A stretch of DNA of 56,603 bases. Origin: an uncultured Lachnospiraceae bacterium. Its GTDB lineage: Bacteria; Bacillota; Clostridia; Lachnospirales; Lachnospiraceae. Made by a program: the position numbers and the translations under genes. Within the stretch, counting starts at the first letter, position 1, and each line of letters opens with the position of its first letter. The notes beneath the pieces are model-generated. The model saw nothing but the letters and a program-made list of their open reading frames with translations, did no database searches and was not told where the DNA came from. The stretch spans positions 1 through 56,603 of the forward strand of contig CAJFOF010000032.1 of NCBI GenBank assembly GCA_904395885.1. Direction: 5' to 3'. Below are positions 26,831-34,941 of the stretch, piece after piece.

Positions 26831-27584
26831 ACCAGTCCATCACCTCATCTACTGTCAATCCGCTTTCACTGAAAGGCCTGTCAATTACCACTGTTGTAAT
26901 CCCCGCTCTGGCGGCAGCCTCCAGCTTCTCGGACATTCCACCCTCCGGCCCGCCGTCTTTGGTCACCAGAAAACGGCAGCCGTATTCTTCTATCATTGCC
27001 TGGTTCAGTTTCACAGAAAACGGTCCCTGAACCGCAATAATATGCTTCCCGGACAGGCCCAGACCGCGGCAGGTTTCCACCGCCTGGGCGGTGGGAAGGA
27101 CCCTGGCAAAGACCCGTTCCTGAAACTGTGACAGAGCGGCGTATTCCTCCAGCTCTTTGCTCCCTGTCACTGCCAGAATATTTCCTTTCTGCTCTTCCAG
27201 CCAGGAAATCCCTGCTTTCAAATTCGGGAACCGTCTGACGTTGCTGCCATTGAAAAGGGATCCCTGCTTCAATCCCTGGTTCCTCAGACAGCGAATTACC
27301 GGAATCCCGGCCTCATGACAGGCGCCTCGGATCTGCCGGGTGACTTCTGACGCGTAGGGATGAGTCGCATCAATAACCGCCAGAATCCCCTCTTCCCGGA
27401 TCAGAGATAGCATCTCCCTCTGATCCAGTCGTCCCCGGCGCACCCTCACAAAAGCAAAATCCGGAAGGATTTCCTCCCCGTACTCCGTAGCCACAGATAC
27501 CAGAGCGTCTTCTTCTAAAGCGTCCATCCGTTCTGCCAGCAATCTCCCCTCTGTAGTCCCGGCAAAAATCAAGATTCTACTCAT
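26733..27584 (-). CDS. cbiJ: cobalt-precorrin-6A reductase
   Basis: A 283-residue CbiJ/CobK that reduces the macrocycle with NAD(P)H. Seen: ILIFAGTTEGRLLAE at the start, VIDATHPYASEVTRQI near residue 72, IPVIRCLRN, VTGSKELEEYA, VQGPFSVKLNQAMI and VTKDGGPEGGMSEKLEAA, all family signatures. The last 30 or so residues are polar and overlap the start of cbiET. Begins inside the end of cbiH by 8 bases. Confidence 0.94.
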   Translation of the reverse strand: MSRILIFAGTTEGRLLAERMDALEEDALVSVATEYGEEILPDFAFVRVRRGRLDQREMLSLIREEGILAVIDATHPYASEVTRQIRGACHEAGIPVIRCLRNQGLKQGSLFNGSNVRRFPNLKAGISWLEEQKGNILAVTGSKELEEYAALSQFQERVFARVLPTAQAVETCRGLGLSGKHIIAVQGPFSVKLNQAMIEEYGCRFLVTKDGGPEGGMSEKLEAAARAGITTVVIDRPFSESGLTVDEVMDWYGRQMWKQTGEEKEGLSDWNRNGSQGSAYPPR

Positions 27585-28311
27585 ACCGGTATCCCCTGGG
27601 AGTTACCATGCGTCCCTCCAAGGCCCTGGTCTGGGAATTTCCGATAAAGACAGTGGTAAACATGTCTGTTTCTCTTTCAGCCAGCTCTTTCAGCGTCAGA
27701 ACCTCCACAGACTGTCCCTCCCGTCCGACATTCCTGGCCAGGCCGCAGACGGTTTCCGGCCGTCGGCTTTCCAAAATCCATCCGCAGGCCCGCTTTAAGT
27801 AATCTGCTCTCTTTTTGCTGGAAGGATTATAAATGCACAGGACGAAATCGGCTGCGGCCGCAGCCCGTACCCGCTTTTCGATCGTTTCCATTGGCGTCAG
27901 CAGATCGCTGAGGCTGATCACTGCAAAATCATGAATCAAAGGCGCCCCCAGATAAGCGCCCCCCGTACAGGCAGCCGTAACCCCCGGAACGATCTCAATC
28001 TCCACCTGCGGATAATCCCCGGCCAACTCCAGCACAAGGCCTGCCATCCCATAGATTCCGGGATCCCCGCTGCAGACCATTGCCACCTGCTTCCCTTCAG
28101 CCGCTTTCGCAAGAGCTGCCCTGCACCGGTCCACCTCCTGTTTCATGGGAGTAGCCAGAAACTCTTTGTCCCCCAATTGTTCCCTGATCAGATCCACGTA
28201 CACCGTATATCCGGCGATCACCTGGCTCTCCTGCAAAATCTTGGCGGCCCGAATGGTCATATCCTCATAGGATCCAGGGCCAATTCCTACCACATACAAT
28301 TTTCCAGCCAT
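27577..28311 (-). CDS. cbiH: cobalt-precorrin-3B C17-methyltransferase
   Basis: A 244-residue tetrapyrrole methylase (CbiH/CobJ) that methylates C17 and contracts the ring. Motifs: LYVVGIGPGSYEDMT, AMVCSGDPGIYGMAGLVLEL near residue 85, VEIEIVPGVTAACTGGAYLGAPLIHDFAVISLSD split as the VPGVTA and HDF.VISLSD signatures, and LCIYNPSSKKR. The ATG at 28311 overlaps the cbiF stop as TGATG, with GGAGAG upstream. Confidence 0.95.
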   Translation of the reverse strand: MAGKLYVVGIGPGSYEDMTIRAAKILQESQVIAGYTVYVDLIREQLGDKEFLATPMKQEVDRCRAALAKAAEGKQVAMVCSGDPGIYGMAGLVLELAGDYPQVEIEIVPGVTAACTGGAYLGAPLIHDFAVISLSDLLTPMETIEKRVRAAAAADFVLCIYNPSSKKRADYLKRACGWILESRRPETVCGLARNVGREGQSVEVLTLKELAERETDMFTTVFIGNSQTRALEGRMVTPRGYRYE

Positions 28312-29087
28312 CACAGCTCTCCTTTCTCATCCATTCTCCCCTTGCGGTACTCTGTAGAAAAATTCGGATGGTACAGCAGAGAACGGTCATATCCGGTCTG
28401 AGCCGCCGCCGGGCCTACAATAATCAAGGCCGTCTTTTTTATTCCGGCGCTTGCGGCCGCCTCCTCCAGTTCCTCCACTGTACACCGCACAACCTTTTCT
28501 TCTGGCCAGGTCGCCTTATATACAATAGCCGCAGGGTCCGTCTTCTCATATCCTCCGGCAATCAGTTCCCTGCTCAGTTCTCCCAAAAGACCTGCACTCA
28601 GAAAGATTACCATAGTAGATCTGTGAGCCGCCCAGGCCCGTATACTCTCTCTCTCCGGAACCGGCGTCTTTCCAGCCATCCTGGTGATCACTGTACTCTG
28701 TGTGATCCCAGGAAGGGTGTATTCCATTTTCAGAGCTGCCGCTGCTCCGCAGAATGAGGATACCCCGGGGCAGACCTCATACGGTATCCCCAGGCTTTCA
28801 AACGCATCCATCTGTTCCCGGACAGCCCCGTAAAGGCAGGGATCCCCTGTGTGAAGGCGAACCGTCATCAATCCGTTTTTCTCTGCATTTTTGACCGTTT
28901 CCACCACTTCCTCCAACGTCATAACGGCGCTGTTGTAGATCCTGCATCCGGACTTTGTTTCTTTCAGCAGACCCGGATTTACCAGAGAGCCTGCGTAGAT
29001 CACCACATCTGCCTCCTTCAAAAGCCTGGCCCCTCTCACCGTAATCAGATCCTCAGCCCCCGGTCCTGCTCCTACAATATAAACCAT
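28311..29087 (-). CDS. cbiF: cobalt-precorrin-4 C11-methyltransferase
   Basis: A 258-residue tetrapyrrole methylase (CbiF/CobM). Motifs: MVYIVGAGPGAEDLITVRG at the N terminus, VIYAGSLVN, VRLHTGDPCLYGAVREQMDAF near residue 83, VCPGVSSFCGAAAALKMEYT and LPGITQSTVITRMAGKTP. The ATG at 29087 with GAGGAT upstream gives the standard N terminus. A 65-base gap separates it from cbiL. Confidence 0.95.
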   Translation of the reverse strand: MVYIVGAGPGAEDLITVRGARLLKEADVVIYAGSLVNPGLLKETKSGCRIYNSAVMTLEEVVETVKNAEKNGLMTVRLHTGDPCLYGAVREQMDAFESLGIPYEVCPGVSSFCGAAAALKMEYTLPGITQSTVITRMAGKTPVPERESIRAWAAHRSTMVIFLSAGLLGELSRELIAGGYEKTDPAAIVYKATWPEEKVVRCTVEELEEAAASAGIKKTALIIVGPAAAQTGYDRSLLYHPNFSTEYRKGRMDEKGEL

Positions 29088-29152
29088 ATATCTATCCTCA
29101 TCTCTTATCAAATAAAACTGGGAAATGCTTTTGCGTCATATGGGGCGTCCGT

Positions 29153-29860
29153 CTATGAAACGATAAACAGGGAATAGTACCCTGCATCTTCATCAATCTC
29201 CTCCGCTGATCGGTAAATCTTCTCCCCCGGCATTCCACAGCACTTTACACCCTGAACATTTCTCCCTTCTTCCGTCAGCAGAGCTTTGACTTTTGCCACT
29301 TTCTTTCCGGCTTTCATCAGAACCTTCACCCCATCCAGCTCCATTCCTTTCTCAATCTGATAGGTAGCCGGAAGGATATGCAGTTCCTCCGCCCCGCTCA
29401 CCAGGGCTGTATCTAGCCTGGCTGCTGCAGCGCAGAAGGAGGGAACGCCGCTGACAATCTCAGTCTTTTCTCCTGCTGCTTTTACTTTCTCGTAAACGTA
29501 AAGGCAGGTAGAGTAGATCGTAGCGTCTCCCAGAGTGAGAAAGGCAACGTTCTTTCCCTCCTCTAACCTTTCCCGGATCCGGTTCGCCGCTTCCCTGTGG
29601 CACTGCTCCAGAACCTTCTGGTCTTTTGTCATCGGCATAGGCAGACACAGAATCTCCTTTTCCCTGATCTCGGGAACCGCCTGAACTGCAATCTGATACG
29701 CCACACAGTCCTTCAAAGATTCGTTTGGGAGAGCGATCACCTGGCTCTCCCTGATCACCCGGCATGCCTTCAGGGTCATCAGCTCCGGATCGCCCGGTCC
29801 CACACTGACTCCGTACAGAATCCCTCTTCCATTGTTTTTATCCTTTAAATTCTCACTCAT
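29153..29860 (-). CDS. cbiL: cobalt-precorrin-2 C20-methyltransferase
   Basis: A 235-residue CbiL/CobI. Motifs: LYGVSVGPGDPELMTLKA near residue 16, VAFLTLGDATIYSTCLYVYE near residue 103, and VSGVPSFCAAAARLDTALVSG. It transfers the C20 methyl from SAM to cobalt-factor II. The start overlaps the cbiD stop as ATGA. Confidence 0.95.
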   Translation of the reverse strand: MSENLKDKNNGRGILYGVSVGPGDPELMTLKACRVIRESQVIALPNESLKDCVAYQIAVQAVPEIREKEILCLPMPMTKDQKVLEQCHREAANRIRERLEEGKNVAFLTLGDATIYSTCLYVYEKVKAAGEKTEIVSGVPSFCAAAARLDTALVSGAEELHILPATYQIEKGMELDGVKVLMKAGKKVAKVKALLTEEGRNVQGVKCCGMPGEKIYRSAEEIDEDAGYYSLFIVS

Positions 29861-31041
29861 GTCTTCTCGCTGTTCGCCTGGAACTCTCCCAGCAGCTTTC
29901 CTGCTCCAGGTGTCATTCCAAGCACTCCTTTCTCGTTGGTAAACAGCAGCGCTTCGGCCTGAAGACTGCCGCCTGCCCGCTTCTTGATATAGAAATCAAT
30001 TCTCTCCATAATCCTCTCCATTACCGGCTCACGCAGGTTTTCTTCCTCCAGAAAATCCAGCCCCTGGTCCACCGTAGCCGCCTGGAGAATTTCTTCTGTT
30101 ATCCGGCGGGAAGCTCCGCAGGCCGCCCCGTACGCCGCCAGAATTTCCCTTCTCCCGTCAGCCTGAGAAGAATGAGTGTTCATAATTCCCGCCGCCAGTT
30201 TCACCAGCTTTCCTCCGTGGCCAACCAGAAGAAGCCTTTGAAATCCCAGCTCAACAGCCATATCCAGAGTTTCCCCGATATAATTGGAACACTTCACGCC
30301 CTGATTTAAATCGAGACCAAGGACTTTCTCTAAAAATCTCTCCCCGTAATTGCCCGGAACCACGATCAGATCCCGCTTGCCCAGCGCTGCTGTCTGCTTC
30401 AGTGACAGACGAATCGTTTCAATCAGAGCCGCTTCGCTCATTGGCTCCACAATCCCGGTCGTCCCCAGAACAGAAAGTCCTCCCACAATTCCCAGATGAG
30501 GGTTAAAGGTCTTCTCTGCCTGTTTTTCTCCGCCTGGTATCGAGATCACGATCCGCAGCTTTCCGGTAAAACCGGCTTTGCGGCACGCCTCCTCCGCCTG
30601 AGAGAAAATCATAGAGCGGGGAACAGGATTGATGGCCGCCATTCCCACCGGGCAGGCCAGACCAGGTTTCGTCACAGTCCCCACCCCCGGACCGCCCTTC
30701 AGTTTTAACTCCGGCTTATCCCCGTAAGTATACCAGCCCGCATCTTTTTCTCCATCATCTCCGATTTCAACCCTGGCAAACACCAGCATTCCGTGGGTAA
30801 CATCCGGATCGTCGCCTCCGTCCTTCCGGACAGCGCAGGAGACCCATCCAGGCCCTGAAGTAATTTCTTCTACTTCCAGGGAAAGCCGGATCCCCTTAGG
30901 CGTCTGGATGGAAACGATACTGATTTTTTGGCCGGAAAACAGCATCGACGCCGCGGCCCCTGATGCTGCAGCCGCGCAGGTCCCGGTGGTATAACCCCGG
31001 CGCATTTTTTTTTGATGCCGATAGACAAAAGCCTCTTCCAT
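29857..31041 (-). CDS. cbiD: cobalt-precorrin-5B C1-methyltransferase
   Basis: A 394-residue CbiD. The hallmark RRGYTTGTCAAAASGAAA is at residues 14-31, followed by VRKDGGDDPDVTHG, GGPGVGTVTKPGLACPVG and VGHGGKLVKLAAGIMNTHS. It methylates C1 in the anaerobic route, where acetaldehyde loss follows from CbiG. There are 74 bases between cbiK and this gene. Confidence 0.95.
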   Translation of the reverse strand: MEEAFVYRHQKKMRRGYTTGTCAAAASGAAASMLFSGQKISIVSIQTPKGIRLSLEVEEITSGPGWVSCAVRKDGGDDPDVTHGMLVFARVEIGDDGEKDAGWYTYGDKPELKLKGGPGVGTVTKPGLACPVGMAAINPVPRSMIFSQAEEACRKAGFTGKLRIVISIPGGEKQAEKTFNPHLGIVGGLSVLGTTGIVEPMSEAALIETIRLSLKQTAALGKRDLIVVPGNYGERFLEKVLGLDLNQGVKCSNYIGETLDMAVELGFQRLLLVGHGGKLVKLAAGIMNTHSSQADGRREILAAYGAACGASRRITEEILQAATVDQGLDFLEEENLREPVMERIMERIDFYIKKRAGGSLQAEALLFTNEKGVLGMTPGAGKLLGEFQANSEKT

Positions 31042-31115
31042 TTTCTTCTCCTCGCCGTCTCTCTGCTTTTTATACTATACTATAATCCACAGAAATTTGC
31101 ATCTTTTTGCCTTCC

Positions 31116-31916
31116 CTAGTTCCCTTTCAACGCATCCGCTATGTGATCTAAAAACAATTCCTGAATCCCCCGGTACTCTCCCAGTCCCTTCATCCTGCAT
31201 CTGATCTCATAACCTTCCTCTTCCAACTGGCACTTCCAGGAATCCTCTTCCCCGCTGGCCATATCATGTCTGGCATGGTCCCCCGCCACGATCATAAACG
31301 GGCACAAGAGCACGCTTCGGTAGCCTCCTTCTCTCAGCCTTCGTTTTAAGGCAGGCAGAGACGGGTAAGCTTCCACAGTTCCCAAAAAGAAATTTGGGTA
31401 TCCCATATCCTTCATGCGGTAATCCAGAGCCGCATACACAGTGTTGGCATAGTGAGTTGTCCCGTGTCCCATAAAGACAACCGCCTCCCCCTGCGAAAGA
31501 GGCCCTGTCTCCTCCGCCAGGGTTCGGATTACCCGGACTGAATCTTCATCACTGGTCAGCAAAGGCGCGCCAATGACGATTTTTTCAAACCTTTCTTCAA
31601 AGGCCAGCGCGTCCCGGATCATCTGCTCATTTTCAATCCCATTGATCACATGGGTCGGCTGAACTACCACCTGCCGGATCCCGTCTTTTGCCATTCTCTC
31701 CATAGCCTCTGTCACAGTATCGATGTGCAGGCCATCCCGGTTCCGGATCTTTTTTATAATCATTCTGCTTGTCCACGCCCGGTACACGGTCCATTCCGGG
31801 TATGCCCGGGCTATCCGTTCCTCGATTGCATCTATCGTCTTTTTTCTGGTATCCTCGTAGCTGGTACCAAAACTGACCACCAAAATTGCGTTCCTCTTCT
31901 TCGTTTCTGCTGGCAT
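31116..31916 (-). CDS. cbiK: sirohydrochlorin cobaltochelatase (anaerobic)
   Basis: A 266-residue class II chelatase that inserts Co(II) into sirohydrochlorin, the first committed step of the anaerobic route. The metal-binding histidines are His151 in VVFMGHGTTHYAN and His214 in MIVAGDHARHDMA, matching the CbiK pattern. Residues NAILVVSFGTSYEDTR near 9-24 are typical. There is no signal peptide, unlike periplasmic CbiK proteins. GGGAGG precedes the ATG. It is the first gene behind the cobalamin riboswitch terminator, so it and the genes downstream should be repressed by cobalamin. Confidence 0.95.
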   Translation of the reverse strand: MPAETKKRNAILVVSFGTSYEDTRKKTIDAIEERIARAYPEWTVYRAWTSRMIIKKIRNRDGLHIDTVTEAMERMAKDGIRQVVVQPTHVINGIENEQMIRDALAFEERFEKIVIGAPLLTSDEDSVRVIRTLAEETGPLSQGEAVVFMGHGTTHYANTVYAALDYRMKDMGYPNFFLGTVEAYPSLPALKRRLREGGYRSVLLCPFMIVAGDHARHDMASGEEDSWKCQLEEEGYEIRCRMKGLGEYRGIQELFLDHIADALKGN

Positions 31917-31958
31917 CCTATTTTCCTCCCTGGCTCCATATGCGAATCAAAACGAGAC

Positions 31959-31989
31959 AAAAAAATTCCGGCCCAATTTCCTGGACCGG
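31959..31989 (-). terminator. riboswitch expression-platform terminator
   Basis: On the minus strand a 7-bp stem (CCGGTCC with GGGCCGG, one G-U pair) and 8-base loop is followed by AATTTTTTT. It ends about 43 bases before the cbiK ATG and about 115 bases after the aptamer. Its place indicates that the B12 riboswitch controls transcription termination. A second hairpin (7-bp arms at 32049-32055 and 32067-32073) lies between and may be part of the switch. Confidence 0.75.
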
Positions 31990-32105
31990 TAATCTGTCGT
32001 TTCTACGCACAAAGTTGGTTCCCTCCTGTGCAGAGTATAACGCAATAAGTCTCTGAAACAACTATCCAGAGACCCAACCGGACCTGGCCATCACTCGCAG
32101 CCGTT

Positions 32106-32312
32106 CTATGTCCCGGGCAAAGGCAGGTCTTCTGGCTTGAGCATCTTGGCCTCAACACTCCGCCTTCCCGGCATGTCAAAAGCCAGTGGCTTGGAACCTG
32201 TTTTTTCAGGACCGGAATGAGACTCCGCTCTTACAGCGGCGGGACCGCCAGGGATTCTCACCCTGTTCCCTATTATCCTGCCCCGAAGGCAGGCACCTTT
32301 TCCCAAATCAGT
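32106..32312 (-). promoter_or_regulatory. cobalamin (adenosylcobalamin-type) riboswitch
   Basis: The minus strand shows the class signatures in order: a 5' stem with GGTGCCTGCC, then GGGAACAGGGTGAGAATC, CGGTCCCGCCGCTGTAAG, a GCCACTG element (GCCACTGGCTTTTGAC) and the B12 box AGCCAGAAGACCTGCC at 32122-32137. The 5' and 3' GGCAGG/CCTGCC segments can close the P1 region. It lies between cbiG and cbiK and has its own promoter and terminator, so it governs cbiK to cbiC rather than cbiG. Confidence 0.96.
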
Positions 32313-32329
32313 TTTTCTCATGTTCATTT

Positions 32330-32358
32330 ATTGTAAGCAAAAGGGGACTCATTGTCAA
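32330..32358 (-). promoter_or_regulatory. sigma-A promoter of the riboswitch-cbiK-cbiC operon
   Basis: Minus strand TTGACA (32358-32353), exactly 17 bases, TACAAT (32335-32330). Transcription would start about 10 bases before the aptamer. This is one of the strongest promoters in the window and explains why cbiG, which lies upstream, is separate. Confidence 0.8.
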
Positions 32359-32409
32359 ATTCTTTTTCTCCATATCCCGGCAGAAGCCGCAAAACTTATT
32401 TCTCCCATC

Positions 32410-33393
32410 TCAAGTATTTCTTCTTAATGATACGGCCACGGTGATTCCCGGAAATACCATTCTCCCGCCTATCAGCTCTCCGCCAGCCAGGACAGCCGCC
32501 CGCTGGCAGACGTTCCCGGTTCCCACTGTTTTTCTGACAAAAGGCGACTCTGTAAAGTCTCCCTCTGCCCTTTCCAGCTCTTCCGCCGTATAGCAAACAA
32601 TCGGCCAGCCGTGCTCCACGGCCATCTCTCTCAGTCCCGGCTCATCCTTTTTCCGATCGATGGTCGCCACAGTTCCTACAGCCAGAGGACTGATCCGATA
32701 TTTGTTTAATGCTGCTGCTACAGCCTGCTCCAGAGCCTCCTTCGACGTTCCCCTCCGGCATCCGATTCCCAGAACCGCTGCCCTGGGAATCAGCTTCAGA
32801 CAATTTTGCTGGTCAAGATCCGACAGAGTGATCCATACCGTCAGCTTCTCACCGTTCCCCGGGCGGAACCCCTTTGGCGCCGGAAAATCCCCCCAGTCAC
32901 AGATCCACCCTGGCCGTTCTCCTTCCAGCAATGATGCTGAGACCTGTTTTGCCAGTTCCCTGTCAGAGAGAACCATGCCGTGCTCTGCAGCAAACACATC
33001 TACTGCAAACAGCCCGTTTACATCTGTGGCCGTCGTGATAGCTGCCTGCCCTCCTGTAATCGCGGCAATTTCCAATGCCAGCCGGTTTCCGCCCCCTACG
33101 TGACCGGAGAGCAGTGGTATTACAAAACGGCCTTTTTCGTCCACAGCCATGACTGCAGGATCTTCCATCTTATCTTTCAAAAACGGCGCCGAAGCCCGAA
33201 CCGCAATTCCGGCCGCTCCGATAAAAATCAAGGCTTCCTGCTGGGAAAACTGCATCTTTGTCCATTCAGACAGGCTCATTCCCTTCTCCCAGGCCGTTGC
33301 CTGACAGTAATGGCCGTTTTCCGTCAGCTTCTTTGCCATCCGGCCGGCTAACTCTTTCCCGGCCCCGGTAAAGCTGATCACCGCTATCTTCAT
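32410..33393 (-). CDS. cbiG: cobalt-precorrin-5A hydrolase
   Basis: A 327-residue CbiG that opens the delta-lactone of cobalt-precorrin-5A and releases acetaldehyde. Seen: MKIAVISFTGAGKELAGRMA, the central ALIFIGAAGIAVRASAPFL and PLLSGHVGGGNRLALEIA, and the C-terminal VLGIGCRRGTSKEALEQAV domain. The ATG at 33393 has GGAGGGAGAGG upstream. It lies upstream of the riboswitch and ends about 50 bases before the riboswitch promoter, so its control must differ from the rest of the locus unless read-through matters. No riboswitch precedes it. Confidence 0.93.
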   Translation of the reverse strand: MKIAVISFTGAGKELAGRMAKKLTENGHYCQATAWEKGMSLSEWTKMQFSQQEALIFIGAAGIAVRASAPFLKDKMEDPAVMAVDEKGRFVIPLLSGHVGGGNRLALEIAAITGGQAAITTATDVNGLFAVDVFAAEHGMVLSDRELAKQVSASLLEGERPGWICDWGDFPAPKGFRPGNGEKLTVWITLSDLDQQNCLKLIPRAAVLGIGCRRGTSKEALEQAVAAALNKYRISPLAVGTVATIDRKKDEPGLREMAVEHGWPIVCYTAEELERAEGDFTESPFVRKTVGTGNVCQRAAVLAGGELIGGRMVFPGITVAVSLRRNT

Positions 33394-33437
33394 TGCCTCT
33401 CCCTCCTGCACTGTTACCGTATGCCTCCCAGTGTACC

Positions 33438-33480
33438 ACAAAAAGGCGGCAGACCCAAGAAAAATTTTCCTGAGGCCGCC
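33438..33480 (-). terminator. terminator after the SASP gene
   Basis: Minus strand GGCGGC...GCCGCC arms (33480-33475 with 33450-33445) enclosing an inner CAGGAA/TTCTTG stem, followed by TTTTTGTGG. It begins 10 bases after the SASP stop and separates it from cbiG. Confidence 0.7.
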
Positions 33481-33490
33481 GCCCTGCTCG

Positions 33491-33700
33491 TCACAGCTCC
33501 TGGCTGTTTCTCTTTTCTTCTCTTTTTTTCTTCGTAATCAGGCCTCCAATCCGGCCGCTTTCCTTAGCGGTTAGGCTTCTCCAGCCCCCCTGGATGACCT
33601 TGTCTCCCAGTCCCAATTCCTCCGCAATCTCAAATTTCATTTTTTCTTCCGGGCTCAAATCTTTCGGATCAAAGGGAACCTGCTTTTTACTTTTTGCCAT
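33491..33700 (-). CDS. alpha/beta-type small acid-soluble spore protein
   Basis: A 69-residue SASP-family protein. The first signature FEIAEELGL (with GDKVIQGGW) and the second LTAKESGRIGGLITKKKR correspond to the KxExAxELG and LxxxxxGxxGGxMxxR helices that coat and protect DNA in dormant spores. The lysine-rich N terminus and short length are typical of the SspF-like clostridial type. AAAAGGAGGCG precedes the ATG. Expected to be forespore-specific; I could not fit a convincing sigma-G promoter. It is evidence that the organism belongs to a spore-forming lineage. Confidence 0.87.
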   Translation of the reverse strand: MAKSKKQVPFDPKDLSPEEKMKFEIAEELGLGDKVIQGGWRSLTAKESGRIGGLITKKKREEKRNSQEL

Positions 33701-33807
33701 ATTGGGCGCCTCCTTTTCTGCCTATGCATCCAAATAGTTCCCCTTTTTTTAGAAAATATACAGATTTCACCAAAATTACAGGACTGTTTTTATTTTTATC
33801 GGTATTA

Positions 33808-33996
33808 TCAAAATTCCTGCTGGGGAATAATGATCGCCGCGATAATGTAAACAATGATTCCGGTCGTCGTGCAGGCCAGCAACACCCAAAGCAGGCGAAT
33901 GATTGTGGGATCAATTCCCAAATATTCCCCCAGGCCTCCGCATACTCCGCACAGCCAGCGATTCGTGTTGGAACGATATAATTTCTTAGATTCCAT
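33808..33996 (-). CDS. PspC domain membrane protein
   Basis: A 62-residue PspC-domain protein: KKLYRSNTNRWLCGVCGGLGEYLGIDPTIIRLLWVL split by the usual GVCGGLGEY motif, then one long hydrophobic helix and a short PQQEF tail. PspC proteins sense or respond to envelope stress. The ATG at 33996 with AAGGAAT is preferred over a longer reading. Probably the last gene of the padR operon, 57 bases after DUF4097. Confidence 0.9.
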   Translation of the reverse strand: MESKKLYRSNTNRWLCGVCGGLGEYLGIDPTIIRLLWVLLACTTTGIIVYIIAAIIIPQQEF

Positions 33997-34053
33997 ATTC
34001 CTTACCTCTCTTCCTTTCCTAAATTTTGCGTCAATGTACAGGGGCAACATGGC

Positions 34054-34941
34054 CTACTCGGTAAAATTTACCACCGCATTTCCCATTCCCACTTCAAGAT
34101 TCATCTTTTTCGCAGCCCCATTGTCCCGTCTCAGTTCTACACCCATTCCACTGTCAGATTTCCCGTTGATTTCAACGCTTCCCATACCGACTTCAATCTG
34201 GTAATTAAAGTCCTCTTCTGCGCCGTCCAGAAGAAGTTCCACCGTACCCAAACCGCTTTCAATGTCTGCCATCTCGCTGACAGCCCCCTGATAGTATGCC
34301 GTCCCGGCATCCACACTGATATCCAGCTTTCCCGCCGAAGCCTGCAGAACTTCCATATTCCCGGCGTCTGTGTGAATCTCCATATCTGCCGTCTGGATTC
34401 CATCCAACCGGCAGTTTCCTGCATCATTCTCGCAATCTATCTCATCAAACACCATTCCTGCCGGTACCGTAATTTGTACAAGTCCCTGCTCTTCCCAAAA
34501 ATCTTGAGCCTTACTCTGGAGAACGATCAGCCGGGACCCTTCCTGAGAGACTTTAACTCCCATATTTTCCGCCTGCTCATCCATACTGACAGAAACCAGG
34601 GAACTTTCCGATGCACTTACATCCAGATCCACTTCATTCAGCTTCACTTCTATGGACCGAATGTCCTCAAAATTTCCTCCGGCAACCCAAGTCGCCTCTC
34701 CCCAGTCGTCTGCCCTATGGCGATGGCGGTAAGCGTCTTCTTCGGTATCATCGATCCAGTCAAAAATCTCTTCCTTCAGTTCATTCTGAATCTCACGCCG
34801 GCCTACATAGCGAACTCCATCTTCCGTAAAAACGGCTGCTCCGGGAACCGCTCCCATTCCGAGGGCAGCAATCGCCACGATACTTCCGACACCAATCAGT
34901 ACAACTCCGGTAATGAGAGTCACTTTAAAAAATTTTTTCAT
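34054..34941 (-). CDS. DUF4097 beta-strand-repeat protein, membrane anchored
   Basis: A 295-residue protein with one N-terminal membrane helix (FFKVTLITGVVLIGVGSIVAIAAL split around residue 15) and an extracellular beta-helix-like DUF4097 region made of short repeats (LDISVDAGTAYYQGAVSE, IESGLGTVELLLDGAEE, IEVGMGSVEINGKSDSG). The family pairs with PadR, HAAS/DUF1700 and PspC genes in Firmicutes, as here, and is thought to act in envelope homeostasis. Overlaps the HAAS gene by 4 bases. Confidence 0.85.
   Translation of the reverse strand: MKKFFKVTLITGVVLIGVGSIVAIAALGMGAVPGAAVFTEDGVRYVGRREIQNELKEEIFDWIDDTEEDAYRHRHRADDWGEATWVAGGNFEDIRSIEVKLNEVDLDVSASESSLVSVSMDEQAENMGVKVSQEGSRLIVLQSKAQDFWEEQGLVQITVPAGMVFDEIDCENDAGNCRLDGIQTADMEIHTDAGNMEVLQASAGKLDISVDAGTAYYQGAVSEMADIESGLGTVELLLDGAEEDFNYQIEVGMGSVEINGKSDSGMGVELRRDNGAAKKMNLEVGMGNAVVNFTE

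Noticed and set aside
32980-33351. Plus-strand frame opposite cbiG
   Set aside because: Shadow of cbiG with no family resemblance.
33394-33490. A second cobalamin riboswitch before cbiG
   Set aside because: The 97-base gap contains only the SASP terminator and the cbiG ribosome site. No B12 box or GCCACTG element is present.
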